Shown here piece after piece: positions 19,294 to 40,398 of a stretch of DNA of 45,000 nucleotides. Position numbers and translations under genes: made by a program. This stretch comes from Glandiceps talaboti (lineage: Eukaryota > Hemichordata > Enteropneusta > Spengelidae). The notes beneath the pieces were generated by a model that saw only the letters and a list, made by a program, of their open reading frames with translations, was not told the origin of the DNA and made no database searches. The stretch lies in the NCBI RefSeq assembly GCF_964340395.1, contig NC_135560.1, forward strand, positions 22,099,175 to 22,144,174, in the 5' to 3' direction. Position 1 is the first letter of the stretch; the number at the start of each line of letters is the position of its first letter.

Positions 19294-20697
19294 TTGCTCC
19301 CCATTCATTTATCTCTGTTTTTTGTTACCAAGGTTTCATAATAATTTATATATCTGGGTAAATAAACCATTTATTATTGACCAACGGTTTTGCCATACAT
19401 GGATTAATTTGTCTCCAAATAAAGGAAGATTTGGCTTGCAAAAAAGCCACAATCGGTGCCTTTTCTATGATAATAAATAGGGCAAAGAAATTGTTCATCT
19501 ACATGTAGCAGGTGAAATGTATTTCCCTCTAGCAGTACTGCCTAACATATTTCTATCCGTGCATTTAAGTTGGGGTTTGTAAATGATGATTTACCATTCT
19601 TGTGTTAGTTTCCTTAAATAAAACTAAGCTAACAACTGAAGTAAAAATGGTTTGGGCGTATGGTACATTTTGATAATTTCCTAAATATGTATTGTCACAT
19701 TTCATAAAGATTTATGAAAAGCAAATATATGAGAATGGCGTAAACGTTCCATTTTTCTCCTTGTAAATTGTCTTGCAAAAAACAAAGGTTTCCTGAATAA
19801 TACGAAGAGTAAACCAATGGTTGAGCATGAATGTATGTTCCTTCTTCATGTACTGACAATTACTATTACTCATTTATACAATTACATACATACTCCCTGA
19901 ATAGTGTTCCTTTTTTAAGTTTTAAAAAATGAACACATTGCAGTGCTTTTTAGATTTAAAAAAAAAACAAAAAAAAAAACAAGAAATCTCTTAGTTTTTG
20001 TTAGATACATGTTTCTCATATTCATTAAGGTCAAAATAATGATACCATGGGCAAACCGAAATACTACACATCAAAAGAAAATATTCAAATATGATTTCAT
20101 CTTGTGATTTAGGTAGTTTATAGAGTTCGACAGAAGTGAAGCATTGCAAAAAGTTACTCGTGCAGTTACTTTGTGTTGTTCTTTTACAAATGAATTTCCT
20201 CAAGTTGATTTGAAACTAGAGTTGCCTTAGTAACCCTTCTTCATGTTCCATTTACTTAAAATACAGTCTTGAAGGCAAAATTAAATAGTCAAATGACAGA
20301 AGTTTGAAAAGACATTGCATTTCTGACAGATAAGGCAGTTGTCAGCCAAACCTGTTACAGATATCTTTAAGTCATTTTCTTCCATAATTCTCTAGAAATG
20401 TCATTAGAAAATTGCACAACTACATTACATCAGAGAACTGACAGGTCTTTTCATTCAAATGAAAGAATATTATATGCATATAAATAATGCAGAACTCTTT
20501 GGCCACCAAATACATTTTCAGTTCAATGTGACTGAATTGGCTACCATGTCAAACAGTAAATAATGTCATTTCCTTTACGCAAATAGTTGATATGGCATTG
20601 CTAATCACTGTTATGTAAACATCATAAATTAGCTTCCCAAGTATGATGGAGATAGATGGACACCTGCCCCTTCTACTGTCACATGGTAGTTGTTTTT

Positions 20698-30248
<9,551 letters not shown>

Positions 30249-31333
30249 TTTTAACAAATTGGGTACAGATCTAAAATAAAGAAGTTGGGTATCGTCAACA
30301 ATCCCGTGTCGATCCTCTTTTGTGACCCCTGAGTGTGAAAGTCTCTCACGGTCTTACGTCATCCGTGTACGACAACACAATTGCGAATCAGAATATAACT
30401 GTATATCTATACGTGTATCGATGCACAGATCTAGTTATTTTGCGAACGAATAGAACAAATTATGACAGTCTTCATCAACAGTCTTCACCGAACTATCTTC
30501 TGAAGTGAAAATTTCGCGAGCGATGACTTACACAACAACATTAGACAATCGCCATTTTGGAGTTTTTCCGATACAATCAAGGTCAAAGGGTACACCTCTG
30601 ATCCGATTATAAAATATAAAAAGTAATTAACAAGACAAATATAGAAATATAGTATAATTTAAACACAGAAAATATTATTATACATTTTAAATTATACTTA
30701 TTGGATGTAATATGGATTTCTCGCAATCTCTTTCTATATTTTATCATACGTATTATTATAGTATTGTACGAGGTTCAGTTAAACCATTTGTTGCTTCTGT
30801 AGTAGGGATTCTGACACCATCGTGAGGCGTGAACTGTTACAAATGTAACCTTCTCTCTGTCATATCTTCATAACAATGTCATTCAAAAGTACACATTTAC
30901 AATTTTCGTTGTATTTTTTTCATATCATTGCAAAATTCTGCTTGATTTTAAGGCATGTTGTTCACATTACTGGGTGCATTTCATCCTTGCTCGTGGTGCA
31001 CTCTACTAGTAATGGTTTCGTCTGTACTGCAACCTCTATTTGTCACGTCTGCGTCACATGCTAAAAGTCCTTGAATAACCCATGCGAGTGTGCACGTGTA
31101 CGCACAGGTGCCCTATGTATGGGTCTCACAGCAACAACCATCATTTATAAGAGTTAAGAAGTGTGCTTCCTAGTATTTTGTTGAAACTTTTGATCAGTAA
31201 CTAGTGTAGTAAATGCAAAATACAGGAAAAGGGTTTCCTGGAGATGCCATTGACATGTGTATGTAAACAAAGTCAAAAGTAACGTGGTTGCAGTATTCTG
31301 TTTGTACTCAGTAAAAATCAGTAACTCTCAAGT
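30249..31333. promoter_or_regulatory. Head-to-head intergenic region of CLPX and RPC7
   Basis: About 1.1 kb separates the two divergent start codons. Nothing coding is seen. It should contain both promoters and 5' UTRs, and the stretch next to CLPX is richer in CpG than its surroundings (about 30300-30560). No TATA box or specific factor site can be called with confidence. An intron in the RPC7 5' UTR is possible. Confidence 0.5.
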
Positions 31334-34300
31334 ATGGCAGGGCGTGGTCGTGGTAGAGGACGAGGGGCTATTGCTGTGGCAGCAGAGACACTTGGTATTG
31401 GGAGGGGTGACTTGCCCCCACCAACGCTACAACCCCCTCCCCTTTTCCCAGTAAGTATCACAGGATCTTGGTGACAGACTTTATCAAGATGGCCTAATAT
31501 AAGGAAGCTTCCCAAAGCCACATCAATATTATATAAAGTAGAAACTTCGAATGTAGACTAGTGAGTAGTAGTGTTTTCATTCATCTGATGGAGTGGTATG
31601 GACAGTGGGGGTCTGGGGTGCATATGATGGAAGTTTGCAGTAATTTCACAGGACACAATGAGAGTTGAGATACTTATATATGAGAAACTATATAGTCAGT
31701 AATTTGTGTAAGGAGAAGAAACATAGCATCAGTGTGCAAGTCATACTTCCATACTATACTTGATTACTTTCAATGACTTAATACCATATACGTTAGCAGT
31801 ACCTGTAGACTTGAGGGACTAACACTCCTACTCTATATTTCTGCTATCCTAACTGACATTTTAAATATTTCAATTTTCACTCATCAAGATTCATGTCTAC
31901 AGATGTGCTAGATATAATTATAATATCACACTTTTATTCCTAATTTATTTCTTTGTTATTCCCAACAGCCATTAGAGTTTAAACCTGTACCACTTTTGTC
32001 TGGTGAAGACTATGATTATATGTTGGCATTGAAACAAGAATACAGAGGAACTATGAGAGAGTCCCCATATTTTATCAAACCCAGTGGTAAAAGGAAAGGT
32101 AAGTTTTATCAAACACAGTTGTAAAAAGAAAGGTACGTTTTTATGAAAGCTAGTGGTAGAAGGAAAGGTAAGTTTTTTATGAAAGCTAGTGGTAAAAGAA
32201 AAGGTAAGTTGTTATGAAAGCTAGTGGTAGAAGGAAAGGAAAGTTTTTTATGAAAGCTAGTGGTAAAAGGAAAGGTAAGTTTTATGAAAGCTGGTGGTAG
32301 AAGGAAAGGTAAGTTTTATGAAAGCTGGTGGTAGAAGGAAAGGTAAGTTTTATGAAACCCAGTGGTAAAAGGAAAGGTAAGTTTAATGACAATATGATTG
32401 TATGATGATAAAAGAAGGGTAAGTTTTATTAAACCATGCAGTGGTAAAGGGAAAGGTGAACCAGTTCCCTTTCTCAAACACAGTTTTAATCTGAGAAACC
32501 TGAACTACATTGGGAAAAGGAAAGGCTCCTAGAGACTTTTTTAGGAAGCAATATTTAACTAATCCTTTTTTATTATTCTGAGAAGAGAGAAGCTTGGATG
32601 CATAATTCATGGAATATTATGACACACTACTAGTAGTACATGCATTTATTTTTGAAAGAATGATTGAGAAAAAAAAAGCATGCAATCCTCCGCTATATTC
32701 ACCCATTTCACAACTTTATCCATGAAGACATTTCATGTAAAATCATGCCTTGTATGATAATATCCTTCCTGTAGTCAGTCAGATGAAAATTTAAGGACAC
32801 TCTTAATATACAGGTTAAAATACTTATCAAAGCAGTACTCTGTTAACTAAAGTTCTACCATTCCCCCCCCCCCCCCCCCACTTCTGTTGATTTATTGCCC
32901 AGCATCATGAAATTACTTGACTCTTCATCACTTTGTTTTCAGATATTTATAGATATTCAGACAAATATCAAACAAATGGTAATTCTTCACATAATGATGG
33001 CTTTCAACCAGACTGGGGAAGATTACCAGCGGAATTAAAAATCAAAGTGAAAAGAGTTGCCAGATCTGGTAAGTTGTTGATGCCAATTTCTTGAAAGTGA
33101 AAGTAAATTAAGACATGGACACTTTTTTACACATTAAACAACATACTTTCTCTAGTTTGCTATTGAATTCTATGGTATTTTACTACATGATTCTTTTGGA
33201 ATTAACTAAATTTTACATGTGCATCTTTGTTCTAACTTGTAGTAGCATGTGTGTACATTAGCTCTGTTTTGTTTTGTTCTGAATGACAACTGAAGATACA
33301 AAACAGCACATATTTTTTGTAAAATAAAGTAATACTTTGTGAATTTCATTAATGTTATTGTTGAAGTGGTTAGGTCTCAGTTTGTGTGAGGTTCTAATGT
33401 GTCCTGTATTGTTTGCTTTGTTGTTTTTAATCAAACTGTTGTGATTTTATCACTTAACATTTTTTTATGTATTTTTTCTCTGAATCACATTTTAAATCTT
33501 GCAATTTGTTATGTACAGACCGTTGAGACATGTGTTGTGTAATGGTCTTTAAGCAATAAATTATTATTATTATTATTATTAATTTCTCTTCTTCCGTCTT
33601 TGTAAAGGAGCAAACTTTAAACCCAATCTTACAAAGGGCAGTTTAAAAAAGTCTGTGAAGCTATCAGAGGACGAGGTAAAGAAGAAGCTGCAGGTATAAA
33701 ATACACATTTCACACTTGTTTGGCCTAGATTGAAAGATTCGTTGGCATAGGTGCCCACAACAATGAATCTTTCAGTTAGTATTTTGCCATGTTTGATTTA
33801 CAACTCATCATGATGGGTGAATGGTTAGCGTGACCGGATTTGAATCTACAGGTTGCAGGTTCGAGCCCTGTCGCTGCCTGCTGTTTGTTTCGAGTGGCTA
33901 AAGTCCTTGGGCAAGATTTGAACCACAACTGTGCCTCAGTCAACCCAGCTGTATAATTGGGGACCTGGTAGGATGTAGGTTGCAATGTGAAGGCTATCCT
34001 TTATATAAATCAAAAGAAAGACCAGTTTTTATCATGTGATTACACTGCCTACGATAGTTAAAACTTTGATATTTATGGTTAGGTGCTCTGTTCCTTTTTA
34101 GAATCTAGAAGAAGAGGAGACAAAAGATACAACAAAAGGAGGAGGAGAAGAAGAGAATGAAGAAGAGGAGGAAGGAGAAGAAGGTGAAGAGTATTATGAA
34201 GAAGAGGATATGGAGGAGGTAAGAGTTAATATCAACTGTCCCCACTGAAATGTAAAATCTACTCAATTATGGATTCATTGAATGGGAATTAACATATCAA

Positions 34301-34411
34301 CTGTTGTTTTGATCATGACAGGGAACTGACTACAATATGACATACTTTGACAATGGTGAAGAGTTTGCTTTGGATGAAGATGATGCCCTTGATGATGGAC
34401 CAACTTATTGA
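31334..34411 (+). CDS. POLR3G: RNA polymerase III subunit RPC7 (POLR3G/POLR3GL)
   Basis: Six exons: 31334-31450, 31969-32098, 32943-33068, 33608-33693, 34102-34218, 34322-34411 (TGA), joining in phase to 221 aa (human POLR3G 223, POLR3GL 218). RPC7 belongs to the RPC3-RPC6-RPC7 heterotrimer of Pol III, needed for initiation at tRNA and 5S promoters in the nucleus. Seen: an Arg-Gly rich start (MAGRGRGRGRG); conserved core PPPLFPPLEFKPVPLLSGED then YMLALKQEYRGTMRESPYFI; WGRLP; a Lys-rich middle; and an acidic Glu/Asp tail ending TDYNMTYFDNGEEF...DDGPTY. The ancestral single gene cannot be assigned to G or GL. The ATG has A at -3. The end of exon 2 and its donor are tandemly repeated in the next intron. 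An AATAAA at 35338-35343 would give a 3' UTR of about 0.9 kb. Confidence 0.95.
32069..32462 (+). repeat. Tandem array of an exon-intron junction (RPC7 exon 2 donor)
   Basis: The last ~28 bases of exon 2 (TTTTATCAAACCCAGTGGTA onward) plus the donor are repeated about ten times downstream. The true donor is at 32099. Copies have donors at 32133, 32168, 32204, 32275, 32309, 32343, 32377, 32419 and 32456, spaced 34-37 bases (42 once). The copy at 32239 has lost GT (GAAAGT). Most copies retain AAAG|GTAAGTTTTATGAAA. Reading on past the true donor meets an in-frame stop in the first unit. Confidence 0.9.
33729..33777. repeat. Short hairpin beside the SINE
   Basis: TTGAAAGATTCGTTG and CAACAATGAATCTTTCAG pair across an inner GGCA-TAGG-TGCC stem, immediately upstream of the SINE-like element in RPC7 intron 4. 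It could be a remnant of a separate small element. Confidence 0.45.
33806..34000 (+). mobile_element. tRNA-derived SINE
   Basis: A degenerate tRNA-like head has an A box (TGGTTAGCGTG, 33822-33832) and B box (GGTTCGAGCCC, 33858-33868) flanked by a T-stem (GCAGG/CCTGT). About 110 bases follow, containing GGCTAAAGTCCTTGGGCAAG, CTGTGCCTC and GGGGACCTGGTAGGATGTAG. This has the arrangement of a tRNA head plus central domain seen in animal SINEs. It lies in RPC7 intron 4. Ends and target duplication are not clear, and the family name is not assigned. Confidence 0.7.
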
Positions 34412-36829
34412 ATGAACAGAGAGATCGGTATACAGCAAAAGATGGACCAACTTATCGAGCTGAATGAAGATTGGTGTTCTTTCATAGAATGTGTTCACAA
34501 GAGAACTCAGTGATCATTAACACCTTCTAAACTCACCAGTTAGAGACCAGGATGAGAGATTATTGAGTGTTCTTGTTGATATGTATGATGTCTAATTGCA
34601 CAAGATAAAGTGTTTTGGAGTATGGTTTTCATTTCATAAAGATAGTTTTCAAGAGGGCTGTGTACCCTTGTACAGAGAGAATAGTGAAGATGATACACAG
34701 ATTAGCCTATTAAGATGTACATCATACTTACCATCAACATTGGATAACAAAAACTTATTGTCTCAATAATGCTGAGGTGACACTTCTACCCATATTAAGG
34801 ATAGTACCGTAATTCCTCGGTTTTGCGCCCTCACACGGGCAAGCCCCCAGGCCTTTCTTTTTTACAATGTCGACTTTTGGCAAAGTTACGGGAAACCGCC
34901 CCCCCCCCCCCCCTAATAAAAGAAGAACGTAAATCCTGGTATGCGACGAATGAAATTTTTGTTCTTCCCGTTTTTCTGCATTCATGTGTCTAAAAATAGT
35001 AGTTAGGGTGAACATAACTGAGACATACAGACTGACATTGTTGGTTTACATTCATGTTACACAGCCATACTGATTGTATCCTATGACTGGTTGAGAGGGT
35101 GCCATAACATATAGGTTGCCACAAGGAACTCTAGGTCACCCCACTTGTCTGTTTCCCTAGGGCAATGTAGGAAATGGATGAGACATGTTACAACTATTTG
35201 TGGTTCAAGGAATGTAAATAAAAATAGAAAACAGAAAAACAGAAACTTCAATTCAGGATGGTGTCAGTAATGCAGTTGTATTCATGGGTAATGCTTAATG
35301 TTTAGAAGTGTCTTTATACAATGGTAGATGTTAAGTAAATAAAGTTAAAAACAGTGTGATACTCATTGTTGACCAAAACTTTCCCATCATCTGAAGTCTG
35401 GAAATTATGGCCTGGAAATTCACCATTGAAATAGTATGTGCAAATGCTGGTATGCAGTTTCAAACAGTTCAAGTGAAAAATGTGCAGAAATAGAGATCAA
35501 ATCCAAATACATCAACGTATGATAACTTTTTCTCCATAATATTGATTTTCAATTCTGGTGATGTTAGAACACAAAAATTGTCTAAATTGTTGTAGAGCAG
35601 ACTTCCAATACAAGAGAGTCCTGATATGTGAACATGGTGAAGGTTATTGCAGAAAGATGAAAGTATGTATAAGGTCGCCATAGAGGGCAGTATATATCAC
35701 CAGAACAGTTTCCGCCAGGTCGTTTTGCATCATTTGATGTAATATTTATAGTTGAAAAATATCAGTTTCATTTTCTGGCCAAAGACAAAATGTGCCCAAA
35801 GTTAAAGCAAATACTATAGATAGAAGTCTTGTTTAAGATAGAATCGAATTAAACTCGTATTTTGTAAGGATACATATATATCCTTGTGGAAATACAATTA
35901 TGCAGAAATAAACAGCATGACATTTTACACATTGTCATAAATTGAAATTTACAATGTTTATCTGTGTCAGCATATCACGTCCACAGTCCCGGCTACACAC
36001 ACGCACTGAACAATATACAGTTTCCGAGTCACCTCATATTTGTCTGGATTCTGCATGTCACCAATGAATCTCTATAGGAATGTTACATTAAAGCTTAGAA
36101 TGCGAAGATTGTTCTCTTCGAAAAAAAAGTGGTTATGGATAACTTTTCGTGTAAATGTATGATGGTTCATCATGTAGCTAGTTTGTACATTTTCCGGCCT
36201 GTTATCTCTTTGTCAGCTACATATTGTTTAGTCAACCAATATTGCTGAAGGGCTACAAAGTTCTCGGTCGAGGATGGATGTGATGTTCCACGTTTCAAGG
36301 CCATGTGACGGTTGCCTCATCTGAGCAATATGTTCCACACCTTGGGTGATAGTTTAATGACTAGACATATCCCCATGTATTGAAAACAACACTATAATTA
36401 TGGTGACCTTCAATCCCCCCCCCACCCCACCCTACCCTCCAAAGCTGTGGGTCTGCCGAGTCAGCCTTTATTTCATTGGTAATCTGGAACTCCACTTTTA
36501 TCGAAATATCTTAGCAGATGTTTTGACATCAAAAATTCTCAAGCGTCATACTGCAACGGCTGACCCGAGATAACCTTACAGGAATAGTCACGTGATAACA
36601 TCGAAAAACTTACTCGTTTCCTCAGTATTGCGTAGACCGTCATAGAAACTATTACTCGTAAGCGACTTCTTGGCAAACACGGTAAGAAAATATTCTTTCA
36701 ATGTTTGAAATGGTTGCCTGTAAGTCTAAAAAGACACAAGACTGCTTGAGTGAACTACACGACTCTGAAAATTCACTCGAGTACAGTGTGACTTCAGGTA
36801 TACGCTATTTTATTTGACATATGGCTTAG
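34412..36829. other. RPC7 3' UTR and intergenic region
   Basis: This runs from the RPC7 stop through the AATAAA at 35338-35343 to the start of the 32-bp array. A short duplicated block follows the stop: GATGGACCAACTTAT occurs at 34394 and 34441. A poly-C tract lies at about 34899-34913 and another near 36415-36430. No coding exon is recognised. A noncoding first exon of the hydrolase gene may end at the left edge of the 32-bp array. Confidence 0.45.
35338..35343 (+). other. Candidate poly(A) signal of RPC7
   Basis: A canonical AATAAA, in gene sense, about 0.9 kb after the stop codon. The transcript end is not otherwise constrained. Confidence 0.5.
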
Positions 36830-37757
36830 TTACTGGCATACGTGGTAAGTATACATCTTAGTTACTGGCATACGTGGTAAGTATACATCTTAGTTACTGG
36901 CATACGTGGTAAGTATACATCTTAGTTAAAGGCATACGTGGTAAGTATACATCTTAGTTAAAGGCATACGTGGTAAGTATACATCTTAGTTACTGGCATA
37001 CGTGGTAAGTATACATCTTAGTTAAAGGCATACGTGGTAAGTATACATCTTAGTTAAAGGCATACGTGGTAAGTATACATCTTAGTTAAAGGCATACGTG
37101 GTAAGTATACATCTTAGTTACTGGCATACGTGGTAAGTATACATCTTAGTTAAAGGCATACGTGGTAAGTATACATCTTAGTTACTGGCATACGTGGTAA
37201 GTATACATCTTAGTTACTGGCATACGTGGTAAGTATACATCTTAGTTACTGGCATACGTGGTAAGTATACATCTTAGTTAAAGGCATACGTGGTAAGTAT
37301 ACATCTTAGTTACTGGCATACGTGGTAAGTATACATCTTAGTTACTGGCATACGTGGTAAGTATACATCTTAGTTACTGGCATACGTGGTAAGTATACAT
37401 CTTAGTTAAAGGCATACGTGGTAAGTATACATCTTAGTTAAAGGCATACGTGGTAAGTATACATCTTAGTTACTGGCATACGTGGTAAGTATACATCTTA
37501 GTTAAAGGCATACGTGGTAAGTATACATCTTAGTTACTGGCATACGTGGTAAGTATACATCTTAGTTACTGGCATACGTGGTAAGTATACATCTTAGTTA
37601 AAGGCATACGTGGTAAGTATACATCTTAGTTACTGGCATACGTGGTAAGTATACATCTTAGTTACTGGCATACGTGGTAAGTATACATCTTAGTTACTGG
37701 CATACGTGGTAAGTATACATCTTAGTTACTGGCATACGTGGTAAGTATACATCTTAG
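36830..37757 (+). repeat. 32-bp minisatellite, 29 copies, each with a consensus splice donor
   Basis: Twenty-nine head-to-tail 32-base units are identical to the eye except for one linked dinucleotide. The unit contains GGCATACGTGGTAAGTATAC and then ATCTTAGTTA. Before GGCATACG the bases are CT in 18 units and AA in 11. Each unit holds GGTAAGTAT, complementary to the 5' end of U1 snRNA. The array lies about 0.6 kb before the coding start of the hydrolase gene. A well-formed acceptor at 38366-38367 opens its first coding exon, so a noncoding exon ending at the array edge is plausible. Confidence 0.95.
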
Positions 37758-37970
37758 TTGTTGCGAATACCGTGATTTCATGTTCTAAACTATCCTATTT
37801 CGGCATATGGGTATGGTGCGGTTAGTCCTTAAACAATCCAGCGACTCGGTTCTTATTTGTAGACAGAAGAACAATTAAATTAAAAGACTGGTAGACAAAA
37901 CGTTGGGTTTTTTTTTCGTTGTTTTGTTTTGTTGTTGTTGGGTTTGTCTTGTTTTTGGGTGTGTTTTTTT

Positions 37971-38001
37971 TTTGGGGGGGGGGGGGGTTGGGGGGGGGGG
38001 G
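37971..38001 (+). repeat. Poly-G tract (G-quadruplex candidate)
   Basis: Two long G runs separated by TT, directly after a T run. The position is upstream of the hydrolase coding start, possibly in a 5' UTR intron. It could form a G-quadruplex in RNA or DNA. Length in the assembly may be unreliable. Confidence 0.8.
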
Positions 38002-38394
38002 TATAGGATACGTCGATCACTCACCAGAATTTATCACACAAACGTCCTCTATGAACTTCACGACTTCTTGAAATCAAACGTTATAATTAGTTTGTTACAC
38101 ATCGTTTCACCGCTAGTTCTCAGCTTCATACATCCATCCATTCACCTGTAAAAGAATCTGTGAACAGCCAAGACATCGCATCGGGTCTTTCTTCAGCTGA
38201 TTGAACGTCCAAAGCAAAGTTTGATATGAATTCAGCATGCGAGGATATTTAATATTTAATCGATGGATTTTATGATCGAATTACAAGGTGTATGTGAGTA
38301 GTATTTGAATTCTAACTACCTTATAGGTGCATTTCATCGACGTATCTTATCCTTTTTTAAATTTTAGACACTACGGAATTACACTGCAGACAGG

Positions 38395-38447
38395 ATGATC
38401 TTACCAACCATTTTCTGTCTCTTCTTGACCCTTGTGGGTACAGGTAC

Positions 38448-38478
<31 letters not shown>

Positions 38479-40351
38479 TCTGTGTCTGTGTCTGTGTCTG
38501 TGTCTGTGTCTGTGTCTGTGTCTGTGTCTGTGTCTGTGTCTGTGTGTGTACATGTGTCTGTGTGTGTGTCTGTGTGTGTGTCTGTCTGTGTGTCTGTCTG
38601 TCTGTGTGTGTCTGTGTGTATGTGTGTCTGTGTGTGTCTGTGTCTGTGTCTGTGTGTGTCTGTCTGTCTGTCTGTCTGTGTTAAATGGTTTAGTACAAAA
38701 AGCAGGCAATGTCTTTTGAATTTCAAATTCCCCTCATTCTACGTACTCTATCGAGAAAATGGTATTTAAATGAAGGATCGTTTTTTTTCGCTCTATCTGT
38801 CTAGGACATTTTTATACTTTCCCTGAGTCTGCATAAAGTTAGTTGTCAAATTACAGTTGCCTGTTTAACTGACATCTGCTGTAACATGTTAGATGTGTCA
38901 TCTGATCTGGGTCATTTATTCAAAATTTATCAAGCGCAGTGTAGACGTGATACAATTTTATCATGCTGTCTTAACTATTATCTACCACACAATCAATTTA
39001 ACATTTTAACACATGCTTCTGTCAAACAATTCACACACATTGACATACATGTAACACAAGCAAACTCTTATCACATGAAATGATCAAATTGTTTTAAGAA
39101 GACACTACATACACGTAATACTTCAAATGTGGACACAGTTGAAGTCATATAAAAACATTCACAGAACCGAAACAGTTTTAACATTATACTAGGGATGTTT
39201 TATGACCTATCACAGGCTGAAAACAAAATAACGTTTTGGCTTGGTCTTTATGGAAAGAATTGTCTATGCTAAGGTGTATATTGATACATTTGTAGTAACA
39301 GGATTCGTGTGGTCTTTTCCTTAGGAAGCAGTAATCTTAGCAATAATGTGTGTTCCTGATATGTAGTATACGTTAACCTATGTTTACCTATCTCTTTGCA
39401 TCCTGGAGATGCGCAATGTTTACCTATCTCTTTGCGTCCTCTAGAGGAGATGCGTAATGTTTAGCTATCTCTGTTTGCGTCCTCTAGAGGAGATGCGTTA
39501 TGTTTACCTATCTCTTTGCGTCCTCTAGAGGAGATGCGTGATGTTTACCCATCTCTGCATATTCTACAGGAGATGTGTAATGTTTATCTATCTCTTTGTG
39601 TCATCTAGAGGAGATTTATGTTGATGAGGGTTATCCATACAAACCTGGACCATTGGAAACGGGTTATTTTAGAATGACAAAGACTGAACACGGAGCACCT
39701 ATCCACTCTTCAAGTACGTACTAAAACATAAAAACCTCAGAATAATTCTCCAATGAACATTATAATAGCTAAATGAGGAGGAGGAGGAGGAGGAGGAGGT
39801 GGTGGTGGTGGTGGTGGTGGTGGTGGTGGTGGAGGTGGAGACAGTGGTTGTGTTAGTGACGGTGTTGGTGGGGGTGAGGTGGTGGTGGTGGTGGTGGTGG
39901 TGGTGGAGGTGGAGACAGTGGTTGTGTTAGTGACGGTGTTGGTGGGGGTGAGGTGGTGGTGGTGGTGGTGGTGGTGGTGGTGGTGGTGGTGGAGGTGGAG
40001 ACAGTGGTTGTGTTAGTGACGGTGTTGGTGGGAGTGAGGTGGTGGTGGTGGTGGTGGTGGTGGTGGTGGTGGTGGAGACAGTGGTTGTGTTAGTGACGGT
40101 GGTGGTGGTGACGGTGGTGGTGGTGGTGGTGGTGGTGGTGGTGGTGGTGGAGACAAGGGTTGTGTTAGTGACGGTGGTGGTGGAGACAGTGGTTGTGTTA
40201 GTGACGGTGGTGGTGGTGGTGGTGGTGATGGTGGAGACAGTGGTTGTGTTAGTGACGGTGTTGGTGGGGTGGTGGAGGTGGGTACATGGTTGAAGAGGTG
40301 GTAGTTGTGGTGACGGTGGTGGTAGTGATGGGATGGTGGTGGGGATGATGG

Positions 40352-40398
<47 letters not shown>

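Larger units (their letters stand above)
15335..20697. other. Intergenic region between SLC27 (5' side) and CLPX (3' side)
   Basis: Both genes are on the minus strand, so this holds the SLC27 promoter and the CLPX 3' UTR. No coding exon is recognised. A possible CLPX poly(A) signal is AATAAA on the minus strand near 19371-19376. Also present: a (CCCTA)4 plus poly-C tract near 16254-16285, a poly-G run near 16795-16806, a CATA/CA microsatellite at 17382-17445 and two hairpins (18344-18390, 19234-19293). The rest is AT-rich, with nothing I can identify. Confidence 0.5.

Noticed and set aside
36830-37757. CRISPR-like regular repeat
   Set aside because: Units are contiguous with no spacers, and the context is an intron-bearing animal genome. 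It is a minisatellite.
40039-40293. Valine-rich open frame
   Set aside because: A product of the GGT array inside a hydrolase intron.
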